DNA from: Vreelandella azerica | GTDB lineage: Bacteria > Pseudomonadota > Gammaproteobacteria > Pseudomonadales > Halomonadaceae | Direction: 5' to 3' | Assembly (NCBI RefSeq): GCF_013112225.1 | Contig: NZ_JABFHI010000002.1 | Coordinates: 310,001 to 374,000, forward strand | DNA length: 64,000 nucleotides | Shown: positions 10,355 through 20,214 of the stretch, piece after piece | How the letters are laid out: the number at the start of each line of letters is the position of its first letter | How positions within the stretch are numbered: position 1 is the first letter of the stretch | Made by a program: the position numbers and the translations under genes | Notes under the pieces: generated by a model | Told to the model about the DNA's origin: nothing | What the model saw: the letters and a program-made list of their open reading frames with translations, nothing else | The model's database searches: none

Positions 10355-11755
10355 ATGAAGAAAATTCATCATGTCATCCGCGACACGCTGAGGTTTACTT
10401 GCCTACAGGCTTCACGTTTTTCTTTTGGTAAATTTGCCTTTGCTTCTGTCACTTCTTTGCTATTTTTGTCTTCGCCGTTGTTTGCAACGGATGAACCATC
10501 CAGCATGGCTGAAACCAGTATTCTTGATTCTACCTTGAGTCTGCCTGGTTCAGGCGTGTCAGATACTGTTCGTCAAGATGAAGACAGACCTAAAGTGCAT
10601 AGGGTAATGCCTGGCGATACCCTTTGGGATATTGCCAAATTTTATTTTGATGACCCCTATGAGTGGTATTTTCTGCAGCAGGTCAATACCATTGATGAGC
10701 CGGTGCTGTTACAGCCGAATACCCTAGTCGATCTAACCCTGCAGGATGCCTTCCCTCTATCAGTGCTATACCTTTACGGTGACGCTTGGCTTATTGAGGG
10801 TGGCCGCAAGGTGGCGCTTGAACAAGGCATTGCTGTTGATGAAGGCGATATCGTCGAAACGGGCAGAGGGGCCTCACTGACGCTTGAAATGAGTGATGGC
10901 GCGCGTGCTGTAGTACCTTCCAACTCCCGCGTGATGGTAAACCGTGACGGTGAGCGTGGTATCCGCCTGATTCTCGTAAAGGGTGAGGTTGAGTCTCAGG
11001 TACCTTCTCGGCAAAACTCTGGTCGACCTTACAACATTCAAACGACCAGCGGCGTACTCGGCGTGCGTGGTACGCGCTTTACAGTGAGTTATGGTGATGC
11101 TGCGGTGCTGTCTTCAGTCTATGAAGGCAAGGTCGCTGTGCAGAGCCAGCAAATGTCTGAGCGCGCTCAGGTTGCTGCAGGGCAGGGAACGCGAATTTCC
11201 CAACAAGGTGATATTGATGTTGTCGGGTTGTTGGCAGCGCCGCAACTGTTGAGTGTAACGTCCCTGGCAGGCGGCGATTTGGAGGTGCTAGTAAAACCGA
11301 TAGCACCGGCAAGCGGTTATCGGGCACAGTTAACTCGGGATGCTCAGTCGTTAGATGTGATTGCCGATCAGCGTAGCACCGCGCCAGAGTTTATTTTTCC
11401 TGAGCTTCCTGTTGGGGATTATTACCTGCGTGTTGCCGCTGTTGGAAACCAAGGTGTAGTGGGGGAATATTCCCAACGCCTGATTCCGCATTTCTCAACC
11501 GGTGTGACCGTCACTCGGGAAGGCGATGCATGGCGCTTTGATTGGAAGCGCCAGAATAATACTCCTCACAAACTAGAACTGGCATTTGATAAATCTTTTG
11601 ACCAGCCCCTGATTAGCTATCCGCCTGCCACCACAGGAGCAGTATTGTTACGTCAAGTGCCGAGTGGAGAAGTCTACTGGCGAGTGGTCAAGCTGGATGA
11701 CAAGGGTAATATTACCAGCGTTATTGATAGCGGCCTGCTTGATGCCTCAGGATAA
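10355..11755 (+). CDS. LysM and FecR domain exported protein
   Basis: 466 residues. An N-terminal export signal (FASVTSLLFLSSPLFA) is followed by a LysM-like peptidoglycan-binding segment (HRVMPGDTLWDIAKFYF, about residues 80-130). A FecR domain follows (GDIVETGRGASLTLEMSDG, TTSGVLGVRGTRFTVSYGD, about 160-260), then about 200 residues of repeated beta-type modules. FecR domains occur in cell-surface signalling and wall-associated proteins. Its last 14 bases overlap the start of the CHASE2 kinase gene, which implies coupled translation. FecR and CHASE2 proteins are often neighbours in proteobacteria, so this may be the envelope ligand or partner of that kinase; that role is inference. Confidence 0.88.
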   Translation: MKKIHHVIRDTLRFTCLQASRFSFGKFAFASVTSLLFLSSPLFATDEPSSMAETSILDSTLSLPGSGVSDTVRQDEDRPKVHRVMPGDTLWDIAKFYFDDPYEWYFLQQVNTIDEPVLLQPNTLVDLTLQDAFPLSVLYLYGDAWLIEGGRKVALEQGIAVDEGDIVETGRGASLTLEMSDGARAVVPSNSRVMVNRDGERGIRLILVKGEVESQVPSRQNSGRPYNIQTTSGVLGVRGTRFTVSYGDAAVLSSVYEGKVAVQSQQMSERAQVAAGQGTRISQQGDIDVVGLLAAPQLLSVTSLAGGDLEVLVKPIAPASGYRAQLTRDAQSLDVIADQRSTAPEFIFPELPVGDYYLRVAAVGNQGVVGEYSQRLIPHFSTGVTVTREGDAWRFDWKRQNNTPHKLELAFDKSFDQPLISYPPATTGAVLLRQVPSGEVYWRVVKLDDKGNITSVIDSGLLDASG

Positions 11756-14046
11756 TTACCAGTCTTCCGGTGTCCACCTAACGCAGGCACTTCATAGGCG
11801 CTTTGTGATTACTTGGTGGGCAACGGTAAGCCTTCTGCTTCCCTTTGCTTTTCTGATTTACAGTATCTCTCCATTGCTCTCTGATAACTACTTATATGAT
11901 ACCTGGTTATCGTCCCAGTCTTCTCCGCCTTCTCAGGATATCCTGATTATTGAGATTGACGAACCGAGCTTGCAGTGGTTTGGACGCTGGCCCTGGCCGC
12001 GTGATATTCATGCGCGCCTGGTTGAAAAGCTTGATGCGGCGGGTGCGTCAGCGGTGGTGTTGGATATCCTGCTGATTGAGTCGAGCCGAGACTCACAGCA
12101 AGACCAGCTACTGGTAGAAGCCATGAAGGCGCATGGTAATGTCCATATCCCTCTTGCCTTGTTACCCGAACGCACCTCTGGTGCCCCCTTCCGCGATACC
12201 TTGATGCCGATACCTGCTTTGATGTTAGCGGCAGCGTCTGTGGGTCACATTAATATATCCCTCGATAGTGATGGCGTGGCTCGTGAAGTGGTGTTGAAAG
12301 AAGCGCGCGATGATGTCATCTGGCCGCAGTTAATGGCCAGTGTAGCGGGTATCCCTGCTGAGGCGTTGGATACCACCCCTGTGCGTATTCCTTATCGCGG
12401 TTGGCCCAAGCATTACCCATCGGTGTCTTACCATGACGTATTGGAAGGGCGTTTGCCAGAATCTTTCCTGAAAGACCGTATTGTACTGGTGGGTATGACG
12501 GCTCTGGGCATGGGAGATCGTTACAATATGTCATTGCTTTCGAGTGAGTTGATGCCTGGCGTAGAGGTGCATGCTCATCTGCTGGATGCCTTGCGTGACG
12601 ATAATCTGATTTATCCGGTGCCGCCACTCACAGGTGCTGTGCTGGCTGGGTTGCCAATTATTATGCTGATGCTGTTGGCTTGGTGGTTACGCTTTCGTTT
12701 TATGCTGGGAATTGTCATCTTGCTTTCAGGGGTGGCAGTGGTTGGCTCGCTCTTTGCCCTTGGTTCGGGCTGGTGGTGGCCGCCTTCTGCCAGTCTGATT
12801 GCTCTTGGGTTGGCGTTTGTCGTGATTGTCTGGCGCAGCCAGGCCACGCTGTTATCCTGGTTTGAGCAGGAGCTGAAGTTGCTTTACCGTGAGCCGCCGA
12901 TTCTACCTTATCGGCAGGTTCTGGCGCCGAATGAAGGGGGAAAGCTCTATCAGCAGCTACAATCGCTGGAGTTTGCCCTAACCCGCCTTGTTCAGGGGCG
13001 GCGTTTAATACTGGATGTGATGCATTCTCTGCCGCTACCTATTTTTATCCTCAACGAAGATGGCTCGGTACTCCTTGCAAACCGCAAAGCTGTGATGCTG
13101 GGAGAAAATGGTGAGCGTGCTAAGCCTGTTCAACATATTAAAGATCTGCCGGAAGTGGTTAGCTTTGAGGAAGAGCGCGAGTTTGCTGCTCTATGGCCAC
13201 CCACTGCCTTTGATGGTGAAGATTCCCCCTCAGTGCTGACGGGGGTTGTGCAGGGACGTCGATGGTAGCACCTACCGGCTGGAAATGGGGCGTTTGACGA
13301 CATCGACCAGCGTCATGGGCGGTGGTTGGTTGGTGTGGCTGGTCGACCTGACCAGTGAAGTGGCGATTGAAGCCCAACGTGCTAGTATGCTGAGTTTTCT
13401 TTCTCATGACATGAAAGCGCCTCAGACCCGTGCCTTGGCACTTATTGATGCTCAGCAGGAGCCTGAAAATGCGCTACCTGAAGCAAGTTTTTATGAACAG
13501 GTTGAACTGAGCCTGAGAATGAGCCTGGGTATGATCAATGACTTTATCGGCTTGACCCGAGCTAAGTCTTTTCGCTTTGAGCATGACTTTATTCTGCTTG
13601 AAGACTTGGTGATGGAAGTGCTTGATCAGGTGCGCCCGCTGGCATGCTCAAAGCGGATTGAGGTGAGTAGCGAGTTCAACCATGAGGATGGTGCCCCTGT
13701 TCTAGGCGATAAAGGCTACCTGGCTCGTGCTGTTTTCAACCTGATAGAAAATGCCCTGAAATACGGTCGTGAAAATGGCCGGGTACAGGTATGTGTTAGC
13801 GCTGATGAGCAATGGGCGACCTTGGAGGTCATAGATGACGGTGTGGGGATTGCCGATTCCGATATAGAACGCATTTTTGAAGATTTTCAGCGTAGTGATA
13901 GTGCCAATATTGCCAAAGGCCATGGTTTAGGGCTGGCATTAGTAAAAGCCGTTGCCGAAAAGCATGGCGGTAGCATCGTGTGCAAAAGCAAATTGGGCGA
14001 AGGCAGTCACTTTACTCTTAGTTTACCTGCCTGCCCCTTGGATTAA
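11742..14046 (+). CDS. CHASE2-PAS sensor histidine kinase, one frame break
   Basis: Membrane sensor kinase read in two frames: 11742 to about 13258, then to 14046. Order: one membrane helix, an extracytoplasmic CHASE2 domain (LIIEIDEPSLQWFGRWPWPR), three membrane helices near 12630-12840, a PAS domain (LPLPIFILNEDGSVLLANR), then the kinase core. The core has phospho-acceptor His in FLSHDMKAP, N box NLIENALKYG, and G boxes DDGVGI and GHGLGLALV. The break near 13255-13262 fits one extra base between VVQGR and DGSTYRLEMG. No response regulator is adjacent. The start ATG lies within the end of the FecR gene. The domain set is complete, so I treat the break as an error or recent mutation rather than old decay. 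Confidence 0.85.
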
Positions 14047-14771
14047 TCCAGGGGTTCAATGATGTTAATATGCATCTCGACGTTGCCATCTTCTCGTTGA
14101 ACGGCATGGAAACGCACATTCACATCTCGTAAGGGCATGCCATAGATTCGATCTGAATCGTTAGCATGATACGCAGGGCGCGGATCTTGGCTGACTACTT
14201 GACGAATCAGTTCACGCAGTTCTTCACCGTCTTGACGTAAATATAGCGTACTTTCCGATGCTGTTGAAAAGCTGACATTGAGAACCTTGGGTGGTTCTGG
14301 TGCGAAACCGGCACAGGTTTCCGGGTGAACATCTGCCCAAGGCAGGTAGGGCTTGATATCGACAACTGGCGTACCGTCGACAAGATCGGCGCCTTTCAGA
14401 TGTAATCGAACTCCCTTCGTAGTCTCAATACGCTCAAGGGCGACCAACGATAGCCCTAGCCGATTGGGGCGGTTGGGGCTACGGCTGGCAAATACGCCCA
14501 CTTTCTTGTTACCACCTAATCTGGGTGGCCGAACCATGGGTGCCCAGCGTTCAGGGTTTTGATGGAAAATAAAGTTGATCCATAAGTGACTGAAATCTTC
14601 CAAGCCGCGTACGCAAAGTGGATCATTAAACGGGGAAACAAGGGTAAGAATAGCACTGGCGGCGGTTACCAACCCAGGTTGGCGTGGCACGCCAAACTTG
14701 TCCGGGTAATCACTGCTGATATAGCCAATCGGTGATAAGCTGAAATGTAGGACGTTATTCGGTTCAGACAT
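14043..14771 (-). CDS. trmO: tRNA (N6-threonylcarbamoyladenosine37-N6)-methyltransferase TrmO
   Basis: 242-residue protein of the TsaA/YaeB/TrmO family, which methylates t6A37 of threonine tRNAs with S-adenosylmethionine. The core shows SPIGYISSDYPDKFGVPRQPG, DFSHLWINFIFHQN, FASRSPNRPNRLGLS and LKGADLVDGTPVVDIKPYL in family order. The ATG at 14771 (MSEPNNVL) is chosen over longer in-frame starts because homology begins there. It converges on the kinase gene and the two stops overlap by four bases. Confidence 0.92.
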   Translation of the reverse strand: MSEPNNVLHFSLSPIGYISSDYPDKFGVPRQPGLVTAASAILTLVSPFNDPLCVRGLEDFSHLWINFIFHQNPERWAPMVRPPRLGGNKKVGVFASRSPNRPNRLGLSLVALERIETTKGVRLHLKGADLVDGTPVVDIKPYLPWADVHPETCAGFAPEPPKVLNVSFSTASESTLYLRQDGEELRELIRQVVSQDPRPAYHANDSDRIYGMPLRDVNVRFHAVQREDGNVEMHINIIEPLD

Positions 14772-14964
14772 GGCGTTTAATGATCTGGTTGAGAAATAGG
14801 GTGGCTGAAGACCCAGCTTGGCAGATAGCCGCTTATCAGTATAAGCTGAATCATTATTTTTTGATTGTCTGATACTTTTAAGATAACAAACATCTTGATG
14901 TCCATGCACTGTGTGATATCCACAGATCCTGGCTCCGGCTTTGATACTAACAGGAGAGGCAAAG

Positions 14965-15492
14965 ATGGCAGACGTGTTGGCTCCACTTTTCGCGAAAACA
15001 ACATCACGGATTGTTTATCGTCAGGCCTTGATGCGTGATGCTGCTGATCAGGCAGAGGTTTTTTATCATGCGGTGATGCAAGGAGCCTCAAACCACTATA
15101 CCTTGGCGCAGCGTCGCGCTTGGGCTAACGTGCTGCCCCGTGAAGCCAGCGCCTGGGCGGCGCGCCATTTGCTTTACACAACGCTTGTGGCGACCAGTGA
15201 TAACCGTTGCGTTGGTTTTATCGAGCTGGATGGGCGCAGCGGGCGAGTCGAAACCCTTTATGTATGGCCGTCGTTGGCGGGGCGGGGTATCGGTACTACG
15301 CTGTTGATTCATGCCGAACGTCTCCTGCTAGAGGATGGTCACGCAGCGATTGAGATAGAGGCCAGTGAAATGCTGGTAGACCGTCTGTGCCGCCGCGGCT
15401 GGGCTAACTTGAACGAGCAGATGGTGGAACGGGGCGGCGAAGTGCTAAAACGCTACCGCTTACGTAAACCGCTAAATGCGGTTGAAACCTGA
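14965..15492 (+). CDS. GNAT-family N-acetyltransferase
   Basis: 175-residue single-domain acetyltransferase. The acetyl-CoA motif is VWPSLAGRGIGTTLLIHAE (residues about 100-120), preceded by beta strands CVGFIELDG and VETLYV. The N-terminal part (FYHAVMQGASNHYTLAQRRAW) resembles the YafP-like subgroup. The substrate is unknown. ATG 14965 follows AGGAGAGG. It diverges from trmO and precedes a DUF2970 gene. Confidence 0.85.
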   Translation: MADVLAPLFAKTTSRIVYRQALMRDAADQAEVFYHAVMQGASNHYTLAQRRAWANVLPREASAWAARHLLYTTLVATSDNRCVGFIELDGRSGRVETLYVWPSLAGRGIGTTLLIHAERLLLEDGHAAIEIEASEMLVDRLCRRGWANLNEQMVERGGEVLKRYRLRKPLNAVET

Positions 15493-15558
15493 TAGGGAAT
15501 AGGGCCTCTGTTGCGGCAGTGAGTAAACGTTAAAAGGCCTTAACAGCAGGAACGCAAA

Positions 15559-15777
15559 ATGTCGAAAAATGATAATAAGACGCCCCCATCCGCCAAGCCG
15601 AGTTTTCGCCAGGTAGTGGGTAGTGTGCTGGCCGCTATGTTCGGGGTTCAAAAGCGCAGTAATCTGGAGCGCGATAATAACCAGAGTAATGCGACGCCTT
15701 ATATTATCGTCGCTCTGGTTCTAGCGGTCATTTTCATCCTGATCCTGGTATTCGTGGCTAATATTGCTTCACGCTAA
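15559..15777 (+). CDS. DUF2970 small inner-membrane protein
   Basis: 72 residues. A basic, polar N-terminal half contains FRQVVGSVLAAMFGVQ, typical of DUF2970, followed by one membrane helix (PYIIVALVLAVIFILILVFV). Function unknown. GCAGGAACG lies upstream of the ATG. It sits 66 bases behind the acetyltransferase on the same strand and ahead of a bidirectional-looking terminator. Confidence 0.85.
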   Translation: MSKNDNKTPPSAKPSFRQVVGSVLAAMFGVQKRSNLERDNNQSNATPYIIVALVLAVIFILILVFVANIASR

Positions 15778-15821
15778 CGACTTCGCTTGCGCATGTCAGG
15801 AGATATTATCCAGCAAATAAA

Positions 15822-15849
15822 ATGCCCCCGCTGGTAGCAGCGGGGGCAT
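15822..15849 (-). terminator. Terminator shared by DUF2970 and thiolase genes
   Basis: Perfect 12-base-pair stem (ATGCCCCCGCTG / CAGCGGGGGCAT) with loop GTAG between two convergent genes. Read on the minus strand it is followed by TTTTATTT, so it mainly serves the thiolase gene; on the plus strand the T-run is poor. Confidence 0.9.
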
Positions 15850-15888
15850 GGCGTTTAAATGTCTAAAACAATGCTAGAAAAAGTGTCG

Positions 15889-17067
15889 TTACGAACGTTC
15901 GATGGCCAGTGCCACGCCTTGGCCGCCACCGATACACAGGGTAGCAAGGCCCTTCTTGGCGTCGCGGGCAATCATTTCATGCAGCAGGCTGACGAAAATA
16001 CGGCAGCCTGAAGCGCCAATCGGGTGACCCAGTGCAATGGCACCGCCGTTGACGTTGACCTTGCTAACATCCCAGCCAAGTTCCTTGTTGACGGAAAGCG
16101 CCTGGGCAGCAAAGGCTTCGTTGGCTTCTACCAGGTCAAGGTCGTCGATGCTCCAACCGGCTTTTTCCAGGCAGCGGCGGGTCGCCGGTGCCGGGCCGAT
16201 ACCCATGATGGCCGGGTCAACGCCTGCGTTGGAGTAGGCCGCGATGCGCGCTAGCGGCTCAAGGCCCAGCTCTTTGGCTTTTTCAGCCGAGCAAAGCATG
16301 ACAACCGCAGCACCGTCGTTCAATGACGACGCGTTACCGGCAGTAACGGTACCATCTTTCTTGAAGGCCGGGCGCATGCCGCCGAGTTTTTCCGCGCTGA
16401 CTTCACGCGGGTTTTCGTCGGTGTCAAAAACGATGGGATCGCCTTTGCGCTGGGGGATTTCCACCGGCACGATCTGACCCTTAAATTTACCATCACGGAT
16501 GGCTTGAGCAGCTTTCTGTTGTGAAGCGGCAGCAAACTCATCCATGGCTTCACGGGTGATACTGTATTTTTCTGCCAGATTTTCGGCAGTAATGCCCATG
16601 TGGTAGTTATTGAACGCATCCCACAGGCCATCATGAACCATGGAGTCAATCGCTTTCCAGTCACCCATGCGCTGGCCGTTACGGGAATTGGGCAGTACGT
16701 GGGGAGACGCTGACATGTTTTCCTGGCCACCGGCCAGAATGACGCTAGCGTCACCACAGCGGATCGCCTGAGTCGCCAGGTGCAGTGCCTTGAGGCCGGA
16801 ACCACAGACCTTGTTGATCGTCATGGCGGGAACCGCATCAGGCAAGCCGCCCTTGATGGCAGCCTGGCGCGCCGGGTTCTGGCCAACGCCGGCTGTCAGT
16901 ACCTGGCCAAGCAAGACTTCATCGACCTGTTCCGGCGCAACACCTGTGGTGCTGAGGATATCCTTGATGACCAGTGCACCAAGGTCGCTGGCAGGAATAC
17001 CAGCAAGCGACCCACCGAAGGCGCCAACGGCGGTACGACGAGCTGCAACAATGACCACATCTTGCAT
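15889..17067 (-). CDS. phaA: Acetyl-CoA acetyltransferase (thiolase)
   Basis: 392-residue biosynthetic-type thiolase that condenses two acetyl-CoA to acetoacetyl-CoA, the first step of polyhydroxybutyrate synthesis or the last of some degradation routes. Active-site features: nucleophile Cys in [15 protein letters not shown], His in [15 protein letters not shown] and Cys in [10 protein letters not shown]. The ATG at 17067 ([12 protein letters not shown]) follows AGGAGTT; longer in-frame starts lack a ribosome binding site. It stands alone between two terminators. phaA versus atoB naming cannot be decided here. Confidence 0.93.
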   Translation of the reverse strand: MQDVVIVAARRTAVGAFGGSLAGIPASDLGALVIKDILSTTGVAPEQVDEVLLGQVLTAGVGQNPARQAAIKGGLPDAVPAMTINKVCGSGLKALHLATQAIRCGDASVILAGGQENMSASPHVLPNSRNGQRMGDWKAIDSMVHDGLWDAFNNYHMGITAENLAEKYSITREAMDEFAAASQQKAAQAIRDGKFKGQIVPVEIPQRKGDPIVFDTDENPREVSAEKLGGMRPAFKKDGTVTAGNASSLNDGAAVVMLCSAEKAKELGLEPLARIAAYSNAGVDPAIMGIGPAPATRRCLEKAGWSIDDLDLVEANEAFAAQALSVNKELGWDVSKVNVNGGAIALGHPIGASGCRIFVSLLHEMIARDAKKGLATLCIGGGQGVALAIERS

Positions 17068-17183
17068 AGTAAAACTCCTAGGTAGCATGTCACGATGCCA
17101 TATCGGCATTTTTGTTAATAGGCGTTCCTAGCATAGGTGAAGCTTGTGCAATGCGGCAATACACTTTTGGCAGCAAATAAAAA

Positions 17184-17203
17184 CGGGCCGTAAAAACGGC
17201 CCG
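17184..17203 (-). terminator. Terminator of the pan genes
   Basis: CGGGCCGT/ACGGCCCG stem with AAAA loop. Read on the minus strand it is followed by TTTTTATTTG. It lies 68 bases beyond the panD stop. Confidence 0.92.
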
Positions 17204-17270
17204 CTAATCAGAAAGATACTGGGTAGTGCAGGTTTAAAAAAGTAGCATCGCCTGAAAGGCTCAGGCTTTA

Positions 17271-17651
17271 TCAGGCCAGCTGAACCGGGATGGCATTACT
17301 GGTATGGCTGACGTGGTTGCCTTCCTGCAGATACACCAGGGCAGGCTGATGATTATCCAGCTCGGCTTCGCTGTAATGTGCATAGCTGCAGATAATGATG
17401 CGATGGCCAGGGCCTGCCAGATGCGCTGCAGCGCCATTGATAGAGATAAGGCGGGAGCCTTCTTCACCACGGATGGCGTAAGTGGTGAAACGCTCACCGT
17501 TTTCAACGTTGTAAATCTGGATCTGTTCGTTTTCACGGATGCCTGCCATATCGAGCAGGTCACCGTCGATGGCACAGGAGCCTTCGTAGTTCAAAACAGC
17601 ATGGGTGACGCGTGCCATGTGGAGCTTGGCTTTAAGCATGATGGTATGCAT
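17271..17651 (-). CDS. panD: Aspartate 1-decarboxylase
   Basis: 126-residue PanD, which makes beta-alanine from aspartate for pantothenate. The proenzyme self-cleaves between Gly24 and Ser25, visible in [10 protein letters not shown], giving the pyruvoyl group. [21 protein letters not shown] is replaced here by its usual family context; [12 protein letters not shown] and the tyrosine of FTTYAI are in place. The start aligns with that of known PanD proteins. It follows panC by 14 bases and ends the pcnB-folK-panB-panC-panD run. Confidence 0.95.
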   Translation of the reverse strand: MHTIMLKAKLHMARVTHAVLNYEGSCAIDGDLLDMAGIRENEQIQIYNVENGERFTTYAIRGEEGSRLISINGAAAHLAGPGHRIIICSYAHYSEAELDNHQPALVYLQEGNHVSHTSNAIPVQLA

Positions 17652-17665
17652 GAGGATTTCCTCTG

Positions 17666-18583
17666 TTACCGCGCTGTTGCCGTATCAGCGGCAGCGGAAG
17701 TGTCTGTTGGAGCAGGAAGCAAGACGTCAAGATTATCGATAAGCCGTGTATCGCCAAGTCTGGCTGCTGCAAGCAGAATAGCCTGGCGGGTGTTTGGTTC
17801 AACAGGGCCCAGGGTGCGATCACGCAATTCGAGGTAATCAAGCTCAAAGCCGGCATCATACAGCGCCTGACGCCCCTGTTGTAGTACCTGTTGACGATAA
17901 TCGTGGTCATGGGCACTGAATTCAACCCCGCCCGCCTCAAGTGCCTGACGCATATCGCACAGGGTTTTATACAGAGCAGGTGCTTTTGCCCGGTTTTCTG
18001 CGCTCAGGTAACCGTTACGTGATGATAATGCCAGGCCGTCGTCGGCACGCACAATGGGCACGCCGATGATCTCAATAGGCATATGCAGGTCGGCCACCAT
18101 CTTGCGGATGACCGCTAACTGCTGGTAATCCTTTTCGCCGAACAGGGCGATATCCGGCTGAACAAGGTTGAACAGCATGGTAACCACAGTGGATACGCCG
18201 TCGAAGTGGCCGGGGCGCGAGCTGCCGCAAAGCCCCTCACTGACGCTGGGTACATGCACATAGGTCTGCTGCTTGGTGCCGTTGGGGTACAGCGTTTCAC
18301 TTATAGGGGCGAAAAGGACATCGCAGCCAGCCGCTTCCAGCGCTTGCTGGTCGGCTTCAAAGGTGCGCGGGTAGGCGTCAAGGTCTTCATTTGGCCCAAA
18401 CTGCATGGGGTTAACGAACAGGCTGGAAACGACCACATCACCATGCTGACGTGCGTTCTCAATTAGTGCCAGATGCCCTGCATGCAGGTTGCCCATGGTG
18501 GGTGCCAGGGCAATGCGCTGACCCCGTTGACGGTATTCCGCCAACGCATGACGCAGCGCAGGTATATCGCGCAAGGTACGCAT
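17666..18583 (-). CDS. panC: Pantothenate synthetase
   Basis: 305-residue enzyme that joins pantoate and beta-alanine with ATP. It shows the nucleotidyl-transferase signature [15 protein letters not shown] (HAGH in place of HIGH), [39 protein letters not shown] and the LSSRNGYLS loop (KMSKS-like role). The C-terminus has a short Ala/Thr-rich tail not needed for the fold. It is separated from panB by about 160 bases that include a tandem repeat, and is followed closely by panD. Confidence 0.95.
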   Translation of the reverse strand: MRTLRDIPALRHALAEYRQRGQRIALAPTMGNLHAGHLALIENARQHGDVVVSSLFVNPMQFGPNEDLDAYPRTFEADQQALEAAGCDVLFAPISETLYPNGTKQQTYVHVPSVSEGLCGSSRPGHFDGVSTVVTMLFNLVQPDIALFGEKDYQQLAVIRKMVADLHMPIEIIGVPIVRADDGLALSSRNGYLSAENRAKAPALYKTLCDMRQALEAGGVEFSAHDHDYRQQVLQQGRQALYDAGFELDYLELRDRTLGPVEPNTRQAILLAAARLGDTRLIDNLDVLLPAPTDTSAAADTATAR

Positions 18584-18695
18584 ATCAACTCCGTCGCATT
18601 ACAGCTCAATCATGCTCCATAGTAAACACCCGCTTGGAACATGACGAACCGACTATAGATGGATAACCGATTTCGGAGGCGTTTTTAAACTGCTA

Positions 18696-18747
18696 TTAAA
18701 AACCGTTGTTAAAAACCGTTGTTAAAAACCGTTGTTAAAAACCGTTG
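18696..18747. repeat. Four tandem copies of a 13-base repeat between panB and panC
   Basis: TTAAAAACCGTTG is repeated exactly four times (18696, 18709, 18722, 18735). A fifth, diverged copy begins at 18748 and supplies the panB stop codon (TAA on the minus strand). Slippage could change the copy number and the panB-panC spacing. Confidence 0.95.
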
Positions 18748-19539
18748 TTAAAAACAGTGTTCAGCGGCGGGGAAGGTGCGCTGCTTGACGGCTTGATGAT
18801 AATGCTCAAAAGCCTCCTGAATGTTGCCTGCCTCAGCCATGAAGTTCTTGACGAAGCGCGGCGTGCGGCCATGGGTAACCCCCAGAATATCATGCATGAC
18901 AAGAATCTGGCCGTCGGTTCCGGCGCCCGCACCGATGCCGATGACGGGGACATCAAGGGCCTCGGTAATGGCTTGGCCTAGAGCGGCAGGGACGCACTCG
19001 AGAAGAATCACGGAGGCGCCTGCATCAACCAGAGTCTTGGCGTCTTCAAGGATCTGCTGGGCTTGCGCGGTTTCTCGGCCTTGTACTTTATAGCCACCTA
19101 GCTGGTAGACGGTTTGCGGTGTCAGCCCAAGGTGAGCGCAGACAGGCACACCTCGCCGAGTGAGTTCGCGTATGCCATCGGCCATCCAGGCCTCACCCTC
19201 AACTTTGACCAGTTCGGCTCCCGCGCGCATCAGGGCGGCAGAGTCTTCCAGTAAGCGCTCTGTTGTTGAGTTGCTCATGAAGGGCAAGTCCACCATAAGC
19301 AGGCTGGCACCCTTGCCGCGTGCCGCGCAGCGCGTGTGGTAGCAGATATCTTCCAGCGTCACGGGAAGGGTGCTCTGATGACCTTGTAGTACCATGCCCA
19401 ATGAGTCGCCGACCAGCAGGACTTCGATACCGGCCTGGCTTGCGGCATGAGCGAAGGAAGCATCATAAGCGGTCAGGCAGCTGAACGTTTCGCCAGCGTT
19501 CTTGAACGCTTGCAGTGTGCTCAGGGTGACGGTTTTCAT
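18748..19539 (-). CDS. panB: 3-methyl-2-oxobutanoate hydroxymethyltransferase
   Basis: 263-residue ketopantoate hydroxymethyltransferase, the first step of pantoate synthesis. Motifs: CLTAYDASFA, LLVGDSLGMVLQGH, VDLPFMSN, VKVEGEAWM, VCAHLGLTPQ and VIGIGAGAGTDGQILVMHD (metal and substrate ligands). The ATG at 19539 (MKTVTLSTLQ) matches the family start; the longer frame upstream is not conserved. The stop lies in the first unit of a tandem repeat. Confidence 0.95.
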   Translation of the reverse strand: MKTVTLSTLQAFKNAGETFSCLTAYDASFAHAASQAGIEVLLVGDSLGMVLQGHQSTLPVTLEDICYHTRCAARGKGASLLMVDLPFMSNSTTERLLEDSAALMRAGAELVKVEGEAWMADGIRELTRRGVPVCAHLGLTPQTVYQLGGYKVQGRETAQAQQILEDAKTLVDAGASVILLECVPAALGQAITEALDVPVIGIGAGAGTDGQILVMHDILGVTHGRTPRFVKNFMAEAGNIQEAFEHYHQAVKQRTFPAAEHCF

Positions 19540-19706
19540 GGCGTGCTCTCGTATTTTTGCATTCAGCCAGCGCAATGCGCTGGATAGGTTAACGCCTTGA
19601 CAGGCATTTTGGTGGCATAGCCGACAATTGTTACCTGAATATGTCACGGCTGTCGAGGGCGCTTCAACATACCTGCTGGAATCGTGCCACTGCCAACAGG
19701 CCTGGA

Positions 19707-20195
19707 TCAGTCCAGCAGCGTAACACTGTCGCTTTGCGGAAGAGCGTTCAACCAGTGGGACAGCAACTTTTCGAAAAGCGTCAGCTGAGGGGCAATGTCT
19801 TGCAAAGGGCAAAGCACGAAGCGGCGAGCGCGGATTTCAGGATGCGGCAGCCGCAAACGCGGATGATCAAGGTCAAGCTGATCAAACAGCAGCAGATCAA
19901 GGTCGAGAGTGCGAGGCCCCCAGCGTCTTTCACGCTGACGGCGGTGGCGCTGTTCCAGTGCCTGCAGTTGATCCAGCAGGGCCAGGGGTGAGAGTTGCGT
20001 ATCCACCGCCGCCGCCGCATTGATAAAGTCATCCTGGTCCTGCGGCCCTATGGGAGAGCTGCAATAAAGTGGTGAAGCCGATACCAGGCGCGTCAATGGC
20101 AGTTGGTTGAGTTCATCAAGCGCTCGACGAACCTGCTCGACAGGTTGGTCAAGGTTGCTGCCTAGCCCGATGTAGGCGCGCGAAAAAATGGGCAT
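19707..20195 (-). CDS. folK: 2-amino-4-hydroxy-6-hydroxymethyldihydropteridine pyrophosphokinase
   Basis: 162-residue HPPK of folate synthesis, which transfers pyrophosphate from ATP to the pterin. Signature sequences: AYIGLGSNLDQPVEQV, PQDQDDFINAAAAV, ERRWGPRTLDLDLLLFD and LRLPHPEIRARRFVL. The ATG at 20195 (MPIFSRAYIGLGSN) is the natural start. It partly overlaps no gene, and pcnB ends 20 bases upstream on the same strand, the usual pairing. Confidence 0.95.
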   Translation of the reverse strand: MPIFSRAYIGLGSNLDQPVEQVRRALDELNQLPLTRLVSASPLYCSSPIGPQDQDDFINAAAAVDTQLSPLALLDQLQALEQRHRRQRERRWGPRTLDLDLLLFDQLDLDHPRLRLPHPEIRARRFVLCPLQDIAPQLTLFEKLLSHWLNALPQSDSVTLLD

Positions 20196-20214
20196 CTCAT
20201 GCTCTCTGCCGTTG

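Noticed and set aside
18696..18747. 13-base tandem repeats as an iteron or CRISPR-like array
   Set aside because: No spacers, no replication gene nearby and position exactly at the panB stop.
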